Shown: positions 1 to 9,029, counted from the stretch's first letter. The stretch is 64,000 bases of DNA from Thalassotalea sp. ND16A (GCF_000764205.1 NZ_JQDZ01000125.1:16918-80917), one strand, 5' to 3'. Program-made: numbers and translations. The notes: generated by a model not told the origin, from the sequence alone.

Positions 1-2
1 AT

Positions 3-3000
3 GGCTCGAGTGCCAGTATTGCGATCTATTCTGGCGCCGCCAAATGCGCTGGCTTAACCTTGCTAATCACCGAAGATACCGCAACAGCGCTAAAACTCGA
101 ACATGAACTGTTAAGCATTAACGACAACTCACTTGATATTTGTCTGTTTCCTGACTGGGAAACCTTACCATATGACAGTTTCTCACCGCATCAGGATATC
201 ATTTCGCAACGATTGCAAACGCTATATCGCCTGTCACGAATGGACAAAGGCATAGTCATCGTACCGGCCCATACGTTAGTGCACCGCATTGCGCCAAAGC
301 AGTATATTGAAGCCAATAGCTTGTTAGTACAAACCGGTGATAAAAAAGATTTGCATCAATTGCGACAAGAACTTGAAGCCAGCGGTTATCGTGCGGTCGA
401 ACAAGTACTCGAACATGGTGAATTCAGTGCTCGCGGCGCAATTTTAGATTTGTTCCCGATGGGCTCAAATCATCCATTTCGCCTGGATTTCTTCGATGAT
501 GAAATCGACAGCATTCGCACCTTTGATGTGGACGATCAGCGCTCAAAAGATGCCATTGCCAACATAGAACTATTGCCGGCGCATGAATTTCCCAGCGACA
601 GTGATGCCATTAATTTATTTAGAAACCAGTATCGTGAATTGCTAAAAGCAAATAACGAAAAAGAATCGGTTTATCATAATGTCACCAAGGGCATCATGCC
701 GGCAGGTATTGAATACTACTTGCCGCTATTCTTTAGCGAAACCGCGACCCTGTTCGATTATTTACCTGCACAAACGCAAGTGTTGATCCATGGCAATATT
801 GATAAATCGCTTGAGCAGTTTAGTTTAGATACGCAATACCGTTATGATGACAGGCGCTATGATCCATTACGTCCGCTATTGTCTCCGGAGCAACTATTTC
901 TCACTCGTGAGCAACTATTTGCCCAATTAAAGTTACACGACCGGGTGAATATCAACCACGACGCGCTTGCTGACAAGGCCGGTAATGTCAATTACCCAAC
1001 CCAGTCTTTAGCAGACGTTGCGGTCAATCATCAATCAAAACAGCCATTGCAAGCGGTGTGTCAATTTTTACAAACGGCACAAGATATCAACCAGCAACTG
1101 TTGTTTATCGCCGAAAGTCAGGGCCGTAAAGAAACCTTATTAGAATTACTGGCCAGGGAAAAAATCAGCCCCGAATACGTCGACAACATCAGTGACTTTA
1201 TTAATGGCGATATAGATATTGCCATTACCGTCAATGCCCTGGCACACGGTTTTGTGGTTGCAGATAAAGCCAATGAGCTCAATTTTGCCATCATTACCGA
1301 AGATGACTTGTTTACCGACCGGGTGAAACAAGCACGGCGACGCACAAAGCAACAAGAAACCAATAGTGAAGCGATATTTAAAAACCTTACCGAGCTATCC
1401 ATTGGTCAACCTGTGGTGCATATCGAACATGGCATAGGTCGCTATCAGGGACTGCAAACCTTTGAAAACCAAGGTATAAGCACCGAATTTTTAATGCTCA
1501 CCTACTTAAACGATGCAAAACTCTATGTGCCGGTAGCCTCTTTGCATTTAATTTCCCGTTATTCAGGCACCAACAGCGACACTACGCCGATACATAAACT
1601 CGGCAGTGACTCCTGGAGCAAAGCAAAGAAAAAAGCGGCAGAAAAAATCAAAGATGTGGCTGCCGAATTACTGGATATCTACGCCACGCGCGAAAGCAGT
1701 CATGGTTATGCGTTCAAACGCAACAAAGACGATTATATCAGTTTCTCTGAAAGCTTTGGTTTTGAAGAAACCGAAGATCAGCGTAACGCCATCACCAATG
1801 TGATTGCGGATATGCTCGATCATAAAACTATGGACCGACTGGTATGTGGTGATGTCGGCTTTGGTAAAACGGAGGTGGCAATGCGGGCAGCATTTATCGC
1901 CGCCAACGACTCAAAGCAGGTGGTGATATTGGTGCCAACAACGCTGCTGGCACAACAGCATTATGAAAACTTTAGAGACAGATTCGCCAATTCTCCGGCA
2001 AATATCGAAGTGCTGTCGCGCTTTAAAACAGCGAAACAACAAAAAGAAATTATTGCCAATATTGCTACCGGGCAAATCGATATTTTAATTGGCACCCATA
2101 AATTACTTTCTGATGACATTAAATTCAAAGATTTGGGCTTGTTGATAGTCGATGAAGAACATCGCTTCGGGGTGAAACAGAAAGAAAAAATTAAGAAGCT
2201 TCGCGCCAATGTTGATATTTTAACCCTAACGGCAACGCCTATTCCCAGAACCTTGAATATGGCGATGGGCGGTATGCGCGATCTGTCTATTATCGCAACA
2301 CCACCGGCAAAACGTCTGGCAGTAAAGACTTTTGTACGCGAACGTGACAACGGCTTAATTAGAGAGTCTATTTTACGGGAAGTGTTGCGTGGCGGACAAG
2401 TGTACTTTTTGCACAACAATGTGCAAACCATTGAAAAAACTGCGCAAGAAATACAAGACTTGTTGCCAGAAGCAAAAATCACCATCGCCCATGGGCAAAT
2501 GCGCGAGCGTGAGCTAGAACGCATTATGAGTGATTTCTATCATCAAAAATTTAATGTGCTGGTGTGTACCACCATCATCGAGACCGGCATTGATGTGCCC
2601 AGTGCTAATACCATTATTATGGACCGGGCCGATCATTTAGGCCTGGCACAATTGCATCAATTGCGTGGCCGCGTTGGTCGCTCACACCATCAGGCTTATG
2701 CCTACTTATTGACTCCGCACCCAAAACGGATCACCAAAGATGCGGTAAAACGTTTAGATGCAATCGCCCAGCTGGAAGATTTAGGTGCAGGTTTTGCACT
2801 CGCCACTCACGACCTGGAAATTCGTGGTGCCGGTGAATTACTCGGCGAAGATCAATCGGGACAAATGGCTAGTATCGGCTTTAGCCTTTACATGGAGATG
2901 CTAGAGCAAGCCGTTGCCGCGTTAAAAGCCGGTAAACAGCCTTCGCTTGAAGATTTAACCGCCAAACAAACCGATATAGAGTTACGGGTGCCGGCGTTAA

Positions 3001-3410
3001 TTCCGGAAGATTATATTCACGATGTCAGTATGCGCTTATCGTTTTATAAACGCATCGCCAGTTGTAACAGCAATAATGAACTGGATGAAATTCAGGTAGA
3101 GTTAATCGACCGTTTTGGTTTATTACCGCAAGCGACCAAGCATATTTTTCATATTGCCAAAATTCGCTTAACCGCCGAAGCCATTGGCATTGCCCGAATT
3201 GACGCGGGTATTAATGGTGGTTCGATTGAGTTTAATAGTAACACTCAAATTGATCCTATGCAGATAATCGGCCTGATCCAACAGCAACCGAACATTTTTA
3301 AAATGGACGGTGCCAATAAATTAAAATTCGCCATTAAAACCGAAGATAACCAGGCGCGCTTTACCTTAATTACCAATATGGTTGAACAACTGCAGAAAAA
3401 AGTTGCCTAA
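3..3410 (+). CDS. mfd: Transcription-repair coupling factor Mfd (5' end outside window)
   Basis: ATP-dependent translocase that removes RNA polymerase stalled at DNA lesions and recruits UvrA. The reading frame is open from base 3, so the first Met codon at 60 is internal; the gene starts upstream and probably only a dozen or so residues are missing (1135 visible, E. coli Mfd 1148). In order: UvrB-like N-terminal modules, a CarD-like RNAP-interaction domain near residue 463 (GQPVVHIEHGIGRYQGL), SF2 helicase motif I GDVGFGKTE near 615, motif II DEEHRFG near 717, TATPIPRTL, QLRGRVGRS, and a C-terminal TRCF domain. csiV follows closely. Identification is secure. Confidence 0.97.
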   Translation, partial: GSSASIAIYSGAAKCAGLTLLITEDTATALKLEHELLSINDNSLDICLFPDWETLPYDSFSPHQDIISQRLQTLYRLSRMDKGIVIVPAHTLVHRIAPKQYIEANSLLVQTGDKKDLHQLRQELEASGYRAVEQVLEHGEFSARGAILDLFPMGSNHPFRLDFFDDEIDSIRTFDVDDQRSKDAIANIELLPAHEFPSDSDAINLFRNQYRELLKANNEKESVYHNVTKGIMPAGIEYYLPLFFSETATLFDYLPAQTQVLIHGNIDKSLEQFSLDTQYRYDDRRYDPLRPLLSPEQLFLTREQLFAQLKLHDRVNINHDALADKAGNVNYPTQSLADVAVNHQSKQPLQAVCQFLQTAQDINQQLLFIAESQGRKETLLELLAREKISPEYVDNISDFINGDIDIAITVNALAHGFVVADKANELNFAIITEDDLFTDRVKQARRRTKQQETNSEAIFKNLTELSIGQPVVHIEHGIGRYQGLQTFENQGISTEFLMLTYLNDAKLYVPVASLHLISRYSGTNSDTTPIHKLGSDSWSKAKKKAAEKIKDVAAELLDIYATRESSHGYAFKRNKDDYISFSESFGFEETEDQRNAITNVIADMLDHKTMDRLVCGDVGFGKTEVAMRAAFIAANDSKQVVILVPTTLLAQQHYENFRDRFANSPANIEVLSRFKTAKQQKEIIANIATGQIDILIGTHKLLSDDIKFKDLGLLIVDEEHRFGVKQKEKIKKLRANVDILTLTATPIPRTLNMAMGGMRDLSIIATPPAKRLAVKTFVRERDNGLIRESILREVLRGGQVYFLHNNVQTIEKTAQEIQDLLPEAKITIAHGQMRERELERIMSDFYHQKFNVLVCTTIIETGIDVPSANTIIMDRADHLGLAQLHQLRGRVGRSHHQAYAYLLTPHPKRITKDAVKRLDAIAQLEDLGAGFALATHDLEIRGAGELLGEDQSGQMASIGFSLYMEMLEQAVAALKAGKQPSLEDLTAKQTDIELRVPALIPEDYIHDVSMRLSFYKRIASCNSNNELDEIQVELIDRFGLLPQATKHIFHIAKIRLTAEAIGIARIDAGINGGSIEFNSNTQIDPMQIIGLIQQQPNIFKMDGANKLKFAIKTEDNQARFTLITNMVEQLQKKVA

Positions 3411-3467
3411 GCCATGTTCGAAAACATAACAAAGCTGATGTACAATCACTTAACCGAAAAGCAACTT

Positions 3468-4811
3468 ATGCTAATAATGAATAAACCGAACACTAACTTG
3501 CTGAAATTTCCCTCAATAATCGTACAGGCTCGGCAAAGCGTTAGCGCCGGGATAATCGCGTTGAGCTTAATCGCTTCCGCCCCCACTTACGCACAAACAA
3601 AAACAGCGGCACAGCCCGCTGAGCGCTGGTTTGAAATCGAAGTGATCTTGCTTGAACAGCTGATGGACAAGGCTCGCTATGGTGAAAATTTTCAGCAAGA
3701 AAGTATTGTCGTTCCTCCCGCCTCACAAGCGCCTGCCAATATTGATTTCCTGAATCAGTATCTACAACGCATTACTCTTTTTCAACAGCAACTAACAAGC
3801 TGCAGCGACGAAGAGCAAGAGCTAGCTACAGATATTGAAAATACCGAACAAAGCGACGAAGAAGATAGTCAGCAACAATACGCAGACGCTGAAAACGAAC
3901 TTGAGTCATTGCCAGATACCAGCGCGAGCCAGCAACCGTATACCGAACAAAAAGCTGAAATAACAACGTTAGCAAGCGTTGAACAACAACTTAAAGCGGT
4001 ATCATTGTCTTGTAAAAAACATGACCTTGATCTGTTTGAACATACCGTCGATAAACAGTTTTATCAAATTCCTCGAACCATTTCAGGTAGCGAAGACTTG
4101 TACGCCAAGGTGCCATATTTATTGGATAAAGACAGTTTACAATTGACTCATATCCATAAATCTTTACGCCGTTCAAAAGCATTCAGGCCGGTACTGCACA
4201 TAGGTTGGCGACAAGCGGTAGTTGATAGGAACCGGGCAAAGCCGGTGCGTTTACTCGCCGGCGAAAACCTAGGTTTAATTGCCGAAGAACGTCAAATGAA
4301 AGTAGCACTAGAGCCGCAACTGCAATTATCTGAACAGCAAAAACAACAAATGACCAGTGAGCATATCAGTCAGATCATCGCTGACGTCAAGGCTGGGAAC
4401 AGCAACCTTAGCGAATCCACTCAGTTATTAAAACAGAGTGATATTACACCACTATTTAGCGAGCAGGAGCATAGCAATGTCACTCAAGCCGACAATGAAG
4501 AATTGCCGCAAACCTGGAAAATAGATGGTTTGTTTAAAGTACATCTTAATCACTATTTATTCATTAACAGTCAGTTTAATGTTATTGCCAATGTTGAACA
4601 CAATAAAGAAGATGGCAAACAGCACACGACTGAACAAATATTGATCCCGTTTAAACAAAATCGCCGGGTGATCAGTGGTGAAGTGCATTACTTTGATCAC
4701 CCTTACATCGGGATGATAGTGCAGATCCGCCGCCACGAAAAACCAGAAGCAATAGAAATACCGGAATCAGATACCTTAGCACCGGCAGCAAATCAGCCGG
4801 TGAGTCCCTAA
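3468..4811 (+). CDS. csiV: CsiV-family peptidoglycan-binding periplasmic protein
   Basis: CsiV in Vibrio cholerae is a periplasmic peptidoglycan-binding protein needed for cell-shape integrity, linked to LpoA/PBP1A. Here a signal peptide (hydrophobic stretch ending ...SAPTYAQT) precedes the family start block WFEIEVILLEQ; the C-terminal block carries WKIDGLFKVHLNHYLFIN and RVISGEVHYFDHPYIGMIVQ, typical of the family. The middle (about 110-170) is Glu/Gln-rich and low complexity. ATGs exist at 3414, 3468 and 3477; 3468 is chosen because GAAAAG lies 6 nt upstream and it leaves a normal signal peptide. It starts just after mfd, so the two are probably co-transcribed. The family call rests on these blocks alone. 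Confidence 0.8.
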   Translation: MLIMNKPNTNLLKFPSIIVQARQSVSAGIIALSLIASAPTYAQTKTAAQPAERWFEIEVILLEQLMDKARYGENFQQESIVVPPASQAPANIDFLNQYLQRITLFQQQLTSCSDEEQELATDIENTEQSDEEDSQQQYADAENELESLPDTSASQQPYTEQKAEITTLASVEQQLKAVSLSCKKHDLDLFEHTVDKQFYQIPRTISGSEDLYAKVPYLLDKDSLQLTHIHKSLRRSKAFRPVLHIGWRQAVVDRNRAKPVRLLAGENLGLIAEERQMKVALEPQLQLSEQQKQQMTSEHISQIIADVKAGNSNLSESTQLLKQSDITPLFSEQEHSNVTQADNEELPQTWKIDGLFKVHLNHYLFINSQFNVIANVEHNKEDGKQHTTEQILIPFKQNRRVISGEVHYFDHPYIGMIVQIRRHEKPEAIEIPESDTLAPAANQPVSP

Positions 4812-4832
4812 CTTAGCAATAGAGAAAATATT

Positions 4833-5126
4833 ATGTCAGTAGATAAGCAAACTGAAATTGAAGCGGCGGTATTTCGTCGTCTGTTAAAACACTTAGACTC
4901 ACGCAAAGATGTGCAAAACATCGACTTGATGATTTTGGCGGGCTTTTGTCGAAACTGTTTTTCAAAATGGACGGTTGCCGAAGCGGAAAAATTAGGCGAA
5001 ACCATAGATATCGATACCGCCAGAGAACAAGTTTATGGCATGCCATATAGTGAGTGGAAAGCAAATCACCAATTGCCGGCAACCGCTGAGCAGCTGGAAA
5101 AATTTGAACAATTATCGAAAAAGTAA
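4833..5126 (+). CDS. DUF1244 domain protein
   Basis: 97-residue cytosolic protein of the DUF1244 family (SMc04008-like), function unknown. It shows the conserved block LMILAGFCRNCFSKW with a Cys-x-x-Cys pair, followed by YGMPYSEWK. The family is common in proteobacteria and of this size, so the gene is complete. It lies 21 nt after csiV with no terminator between them and may belong to the mfd-csiV transcript. The Cys pair suggests metal binding, but that is a guess. Confidence 0.85.
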   Translation: MSVDKQTEIEAAVFRRLLKHLDSRKDVQNIDLMILAGFCRNCFSKWTVAEAEKLGETIDIDTAREQVYGMPYSEWKANHQLPATAEQLEKFEQLSKK

Positions 5127-5137
5127 CGCCTTATTGA

Positions 5138-5161
5138 ATACCAAGTTGATCAAATTGGTAT
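5138..5161. repeat. 24-bp near-perfect palindrome ATACCAA...TTGGTAT
   Basis: Arms ATACCAA and TTGGTAT flank an inner perfect TTGATCAA; only one symmetric pair of positions breaks the dyad. It sits 12 nt after the DUF1244 stop and about 50 nt before the next gene. There is no T-run, so it is not a classic terminator. It could be an operator or a dispersed intergenic palindrome. Confidence 0.5.
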
Positions 5162-5210
5162 CAGTCAAAGATTGCTGAAATATTATGCTATTAAATAAAA
5201 ACGATAAGAA

Positions 5211-5750
5211 ATGTTAAATAAAGACGATACGGTATTTGTACTGGTGGATGTGCAAGGTAACCTTGCCGGATTAATGCATGATAAACAAACCTTGTTTAGC
5301 AATTTGCAAAAACTCATTAAAAGTTTGCAAATTCTCAATATTCCGATCATATGGTTAGAACAAAACCCGCAAGCGATAGGCCAAACGATCCCATTGATTA
5401 GCAGCTTATTGGTGGGCCAAAAACCGATCAGTAAAATGAGCTTCAGCGCCTTTCAAGAAGAACACTTCGTTAAACAGCTTGAACAGCTGGACAGAAAACA
5501 AGTGCTCATTGCCGGTATTGAATCTCATGTCTGTGTCTATCAAACGGCAATGGATTTGTTGTCGGCTAACTACCATGTCGAACTGGTGAGCGATGCAGTG
5601 GCGTCAAGAACGCAATCCAATAAGCAAATTGCCTTGTTAAAAATGCAAAATCAAGGCATTACCTTAACGAGCACTGAAATGGCCTTATTTGAGTTGTTAG
5701 GTGTTGCCGAAGGCAAACAATTTAAACAGATCATTAAGATCATCAAATAA
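5211..5750 (+). CDS. Isochorismatase-like (cysteine hydrolase) family protein
   Basis: 179-residue alpha/beta cysteine hydrolase of the isochorismatase/YcaC type. The catalytic triad is visible: Asp in VLVDVQGNL (about residue 12), Lys in PISKMSFSAF (about 76) and Cys in AGIESHVCVYQTAMDLL (about 109), with the usual cis-peptide region before the Cys. The substrate cannot be read from sequence; close homologues are generic hydrolases. The gene has its own upstream gap holding a palindrome and stands alone between DUF1244 and DUF4250. Confidence 0.85.
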   Translation: MLNKDDTVFVLVDVQGNLAGLMHDKQTLFSNLQKLIKSLQILNIPIIWLEQNPQAIGQTIPLISSLLVGQKPISKMSFSAFQEEHFVKQLEQLDRKQVLIAGIESHVCVYQTAMDLLSANYHVELVSDAVASRTQSNKQIALLKMQNQGITLTSTEMALFELLGVAEGKQFKQIIKIIK

Positions 5751-5842
5751 CATTTTATCCAACGACAAATTCATGGTTTAGCAAAAAAACGATTATACTT
5801 TAGTTAAGCATTTTTAATCCACTTGGTATTAGGGAGAATAAA

Positions 5843-6037
5843 TTGGAAATCGATAATTTATTAAATTTAGACAGTCACATTTTATTTGGCATTATCAATG
5901 AACGCCTAAGGATTGAATGCGGCAGTGTCGAAGAGCTGGTTTCCCGTTATGAGCTTAATGAACAGTTATTAACAGAGAAAATGGCGATGCTGGGCTATCA
6001 ATACGATCCCCTATCTAATCAATATAAAGTAAAATAA
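5843..6037 (+). CDS. DUF4250 domain protein, TTG start
   Basis: 64-residue protein of the DUF4250 family: LLNLDSHILFGIINERLR then LVSRYELNEQLLTEKMAMLGYQYD, with the family's N-terminal D.HIL...N..LR and C-terminal GY.YD.. N.Y patterns. Function unknown; the small helical fold looks like a degenerate HTH. The start codon is TTG at 5843, preceded by AGGGAG with 6-nt spacing, and no in-frame ATG is available upstream. Confidence 0.75.
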   Translation: MEIDNLLNLDSHILFGIINERLRIECGSVEELVSRYELNEQLLTEKMAMLGYQYDPLSNQYKVK

Positions 6038-6079
6038 TAATTCACTATTAATGAAGATGTTCATTAAAAAACATTAATA

Positions 6080-6769
6080 TTATACTGAGCTAACTTCATC
6101 TTCGGTTAAATAACGCCACTGGCCGATTGCTAATTCACCATCCAGTGCTATCGCACCAATTTGTTCCCGATGCAAGCCTATCACCCGGTTTCCTATCGCC
6201 GCAAACATCCGTTTTACTTGATGATACTTGCCTTCTGAAATGGTTAGCAATGCTTCTTTTTCCGCTAATACCTCAAGCCTTGCGGGTTTGGTTAACTTGG
6301 CTTCATTTTGTAACTGTAAACCATGGGCAAAGCGCTCAACGGCATCCGCGGGAATGGGTTTTGATAATTGTACCCGGTAGCGCTTATTGCATTCTTTTTT
6401 CGGTGCGGTAATTTTGTGTGACCATTGACCGTCATCAGTGATAAGTACCAAACCGGTAGTATCGACATCTAATCGTCCGGCAATATGCAAATCAAAAGCA
6501 CGGTCAACGTCTACCAGATGTAAAACGGAGGGGTATAGCTCGTCTACGTTGGAACAAATGCAGTCTTGTGGTTTGTACAACATGATATAACGGGCACTGG
6601 CAAAGGTGAGCAAATTACCCGCCAGAGTAATCACCGACTCTTCATACACTTGAAAACCAGGATCTTTAATCGTCTCGCCATTAACTAGCACAGCCCCACG
6701 TTTCAGGTATTTTTTCGCTTCGGTTCGGCTAAGTTCAGTACAACGGCAAATATATTTATCTAAGCGCAT
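6080..6769 (-). CDS. rsuA: 16S rRNA pseudouridine(516) synthase RsuA
   Basis: Modifies U516 of 16S rRNA in the 30S body. An N-terminal S4 RNA-binding domain (MRLDKYICRCTELSRTEAK) is followed by the RsuA/RluB catalytic fold with GRLDVDTTGLVLITDDG carrying the catalytic Asp, and a later KYHQVKRMFA block. Length 229 residues matches E. coli RsuA (231). The frame runs open to 6844, but MRLDKY at 6769 aligns with family starts, and the upstream part would translate a palindromic repeat, so 6769 is chosen. A strong hairpin at 6801-6826 lies just upstream. Confidence 0.92.
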   Translation of the reverse strand: MRLDKYICRCTELSRTEAKKYLKRGAVLVNGETIKDPGFQVYEESVITLAGNLLTFASARYIMLYKPQDCICSNVDELYPSVLHLVDVDRAFDLHIAGRLDVDTTGLVLITDDGQWSHKITAPKKECNKRYRVQLSKPIPADAVERFAHGLQLQNEAKLTKPARLEVLAEKEALLTISEGKYHQVKRMFAAIGNRVIGLHREQIGAIALDGELAIGQWRYLTEDEVSSV

Positions 6770-6800
6770 AGAATTTGAAAATTTAATCTTTAACAATGAA

Positions 6801-6826
6801 CAAGGCGATGTTATCACATCGCCTTG
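6801..6826. terminator. Perfect 10-bp hairpin between RHH gene and rsuA
   Basis: CAAGGCGATG and CATCGCCTTG pair perfectly around a 6-nt loop. On the minus strand it follows the ribbon-helix-helix gene (stop 6909) and precedes rsuA by about 30 nt. The downstream sequence on that strand is only modestly T-rich, so it may be a weak terminator, an mRNA-stabilising hairpin, or part of the adjoining repeat. Confidence 0.45.
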
Positions 6827-6828
6827 CA

Positions 6829-6890
6829 TTATACCCGTCGCCATTCAAAGTGCACTCTGAAACCTGCATCTTGAATGGTGACGGGTATAA
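6829..6890. repeat. 62-bp palindromic intergenic repeat (ACCCGTC family), full copy
   Basis: Two 20-bp arms (6829-6848 and 6871-6890) are inverted copies differing at one base, which would still be a G-U pair in RNA; the core is ACCCGTC.CCATTC. The interior reads AGTGCA...TGCAT. A related half copy occurs at 11741-11777, so this is a dispersed repeat, not a gene-specific site. Confidence 0.7.
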
Positions 6891-6908
6891 CTAATCAAAG
6901 TTGCTTGG

Positions 6909-7268
6909 CTATTTTACTTTCGAGACAATTAATTCGTTTGGATTTTCCAGATAATAAAAGTTATTGACTAAAATTCGCAATAATCTCGATTTAGAAATTG
7001 ATGTTTTTGCGGACAGTTCATTGAGTTGCGAAATGATATCTTCACTCAAGGTAAACGTTGCCCTCTTGAACGGTTTATCTTTACAAGGCTCTATTTTTTC
7101 GGCAATTTTCCTACTTAACAGCTCCGTTTGCGCCTGCATATGCATATCTGCATCAATAAATTCTGGGTTACCGGTAGCATAGTTTGTGGCACCATCAATA
7201 AACTCATCCACAGTAAATGTGCGTTTGGTTTTTGTTGGACGCTGTTTTTTAAGATCAGCCAAACTCAT
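6909..7268 (-). CDS. Small ribbon-helix-helix-like partner of ParA
   Basis: 119-residue protein with a C-terminal block FKRATFTLSEDIISQLNELS followed by SISKSRLLRILVNNFYYL, which has the strand-helix-helix pattern of RHH DNA-binding proteins. The basic N-terminus (SLADLKKQRPTKTKRTF) resembles the ParA-contacting arms of small ParB-like proteins. The start is fixed by a perfect AGGAGG 6 nt before the ATG at 7268; the frame extends to 7400 only as a shadow of parA. The gene overlaps the parA-like gene by 14 nt, indicating translational coupling. I infer it is the DNA-binding or adaptor partner of that ATPase. Confidence 0.7.
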   Translation of the reverse strand: MSLADLKKQRPTKTKRTFTVDEFIDGATNYATGNPEFIDADMHMQAQTELLSRKIAEKIEPCKDKPFKRATFTLSEDIISQLNELSAKTSISKSRLLRILVNNFYYLENPNELIVSKVK

Positions 7269-7923
7269 AACTAACCTCCTGTTTGATCGCCAGCATTTCA
7301 TTGGCAATGCTGCGAATCTCATTAGCAGCCTTGCCATCCGGGTCAACCTCAAACACTGAGGTACCTTTTTCTTCACTGTCATCGTAAATATTACGCGCAT
7401 AGGTGATTGAGTCTAAAACATTAATGCCAAACGAGGCACAGACTTCTTTGGCTTCCAGTATGCGTGGTGCCTGATTAGGTAGCGAAGGACATTGGGTAAT
7501 AACAAACGATGCTATCATTTTCGGGTTAACCATTTTACAGGTGCTAAGCATATCTTCCATGTGTGGTGCGGTCTTAATATCACGACGTTTCGGACGCATA
7601 GGTATGAGTACGTGATGAGCTACTGACATGGATGCGCGTAGTGCCAGATTATCCTGACCGCCACAATCAACAACCACATAATCATAATGTTCATTAAGGC
7701 TAAGCAAATCATTACGAATCTTGCCATAAAGCTGGATGCAGTTAATGGTTTCTAATTCAGGGTCGTTATTACGTGCCTGGATCCAATCTGAACTTGTTCG
7801 TTGTGGATCACAATCGGCTATCAGCACAGTTGCAGCTAACTCTTTGGCAAAAAACACGGCTAAATTTTGCGCCAAACAACTTTTACCACTGCCGCCCTTT
7901 TCCCCGCCAACTAACAAAATCAT
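7255..7923 (-). CDS. ParA-family (MinD/Soj-like) ATPase
   Basis: 222-residue Walker-type ATPase with deviant Walker A KGGSGKS at residues 9-15, Walker A' DCDPQRTSSDW and Walker B YVVVDCGGQD. It lacks an N-terminal HTH, like small type Ib plasmid ParAs and chromosomal orphan ParAs that position cargo. It lies between a PilZ gene and an RHH-like gene, all co-directional. There are no replication genes nearby, so chromosome partition proper is unlikely. A role in positioning a protein or structure, or a relic of a plasmid partition module, is inference. Confidence 0.85.
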   Translation of the reverse strand: MILLVGGEKGGSGKSCLAQNLAVFFAKELAATVLIADCDPQRTSSDWIQARNNDPELETINCIQLYGKIRNDLLSLNEHYDYVVVDCGGQDNLALRASMSVAHHVLIPMRPKRRDIKTAPHMEDMLSTCKMVNPKMIASFVITQCPSLPNQAPRILEAKEVCASFGINVLDSITYARNIYDDSEEKGTSVFEVDPDGKAANEIRSIANEMLAIKQEVSYEFG

Positions 7924-7981
7924 AATTATTTCCTTGCTTATTATTCTTTATCCGGTTTTACAAATTACAGCTGCGGTATTT

Positions 7982-8287
7982 CTATTTATGCATTTTAAAG
8001 CCAATCGAAAATTTACCATTAATTAATTCCAGGCAGCGGACTACGGTCGCAGGTATAGTGCGACTTTCTGGGTGGTCGGCTTGAAATTTAAAGTTCACCA
8101 GGGTATTTACACTGATAGCGAACTCATGTTCTATCCGCATACCACCTCTGGAAAAATCATCACATAAACATTTTACTTGATGCGCCTGGCCATCGCCGTC
8201 GAGCCAAGTAATATCGACGAGTTCTTGCTCCATATTTATTCGACTGTCTTGACGACGATCGATGATATCTTCTTTGGGATCTCTCAT
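7982..8287 (-). CDS. PilZ domain protein (c-di-GMP receptor-like)
   Basis: 101-residue single-domain PilZ protein. Both nucleotide-binding elements are present: the RxxxR region RRQDSR (residues 11-16) and the DxSxxG-type motif DDFSRGGMRIEH (about 44-55), so c-di-GMP binding is plausible. It is the first gene of a minus-strand cluster, 58 nt upstream of the ParA-like ATPase and then the RHH-like gene. A c-di-GMP-responsive input to a ParA positioning system is a reasonable hypothesis but is not shown by the sequence. Confidence 0.88.
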   Translation of the reverse strand: MRDPKEDIIDRRQDSRINMEQELVDITWLDGDGQAHQVKCLCDDFSRGGMRIEHEFAISVNTLVNFKFQADHPESRTIPATVVRCLELINGKFSIGFKMHK

Positions 8288-8471
8288 TATTATTAACTTC
8301 CTTTATTAGCCCTTTGACCCTTCTAAAACCAAATTACAAAAATCTCTTATACTAAAAAACTTTAGCTTGGTATTTTCAATATAACAACATATATTTAAAA
8401 ATTCCAAATTTCGAGTTAGATTATCATTTGATGATTGTATAAATTTTTTTTAAGAAAGATAAGGGTGATAA

Positions 8472-8996
8472 ATGATTTACCAAATTGGCGATAAACAACC
8501 ACGTTTTAACGGTGATTATTTTGTCGCACCAAATGCAAGCTTAATTGGCGATGTTATCGTCGAAAATAATGCCAGCATCTGGTTTAACGTCGTGGTAAGA
8601 GCCGATAATGACACCATTACCATAGGTGAAAATAGCAACGTCCAAGACGGCAGTGTGTTACATGCCGATGATGACGTTCCCCTTTTTATCGGAACAAACG
8701 TCACCATAGGCCACAAAGTCATGCTACATGGCTGCACCATAGGTGATGGCAGTTTGGTGGGAATGAATGCCGTCGTGCTAAATGGCGCAACGATAGGAAA
8801 AGAATGTTTAATCGGTGCCAATACCTTAATCCCGGAAAACATGGTGGTACCGGATGGCTCTATGGTACTTGGCAGCCCTGGTAAAATTGTCAAAGAATTA
8901 TCAGCCGAGCATAGGGAAATGATAGTCAATGGTGCACAACATTATGTGGATAACGGGATAAAGTATCGGGAAACGGGGAAAGTGATCAGCTCATAA
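8472..8996 (+). CDS. Gamma-class carbonic anhydrase family protein (YrdA-like)
   Basis: 174-residue left-handed beta-helix trimer-forming protein built of hexapeptide repeats. The metal-binding His positions are visible in SVLHADDD and IGHKVMLHGCTIG. Family members bind Zn or Fe; YrdA-type proteins often lack measurable carbonic anhydrase activity. AAGGGTGATAA precedes the ATG. The gene stands alone on the plus strand, divergent from the PilZ cluster. Confidence 0.9.
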   Translation: MIYQIGDKQPRFNGDYFVAPNASLIGDVIVENNASIWFNVVVRADNDTITIGENSNVQDGSVLHADDDVPLFIGTNVTIGHKVMLHGCTIGDGSLVGMNAVVLNGATIGKECLIGANTLIPENMVVPDGSMVLGSPGKIVKELSAEHREMIVNGAQHYVDNGIKYRETGKVISS

Positions 8997-9029
8997 ACTT
9001 AGTATGTTTTCAAAGCACGTTGTGAATTT

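Noticed and set aside
1961..2524. 187-codon ORF on the minus strand inside mfd
   Set aside because: Antisense shadow of a strongly conserved gene, no family resemblance and no ribosome site.
60..3410. Reading Met at 60 as the mfd start
   Set aside because: The frame is open to base 3 and the residues before it (GSSASIAIYSGAAKCAGL) match the Mfd N-terminus, so the real start lies outside the window.
7255..8287. ParA cluster as a plasmid origin or integrated plasmid
   Set aside because: No replication initiator, iterons, or transfer genes are visible nearby.
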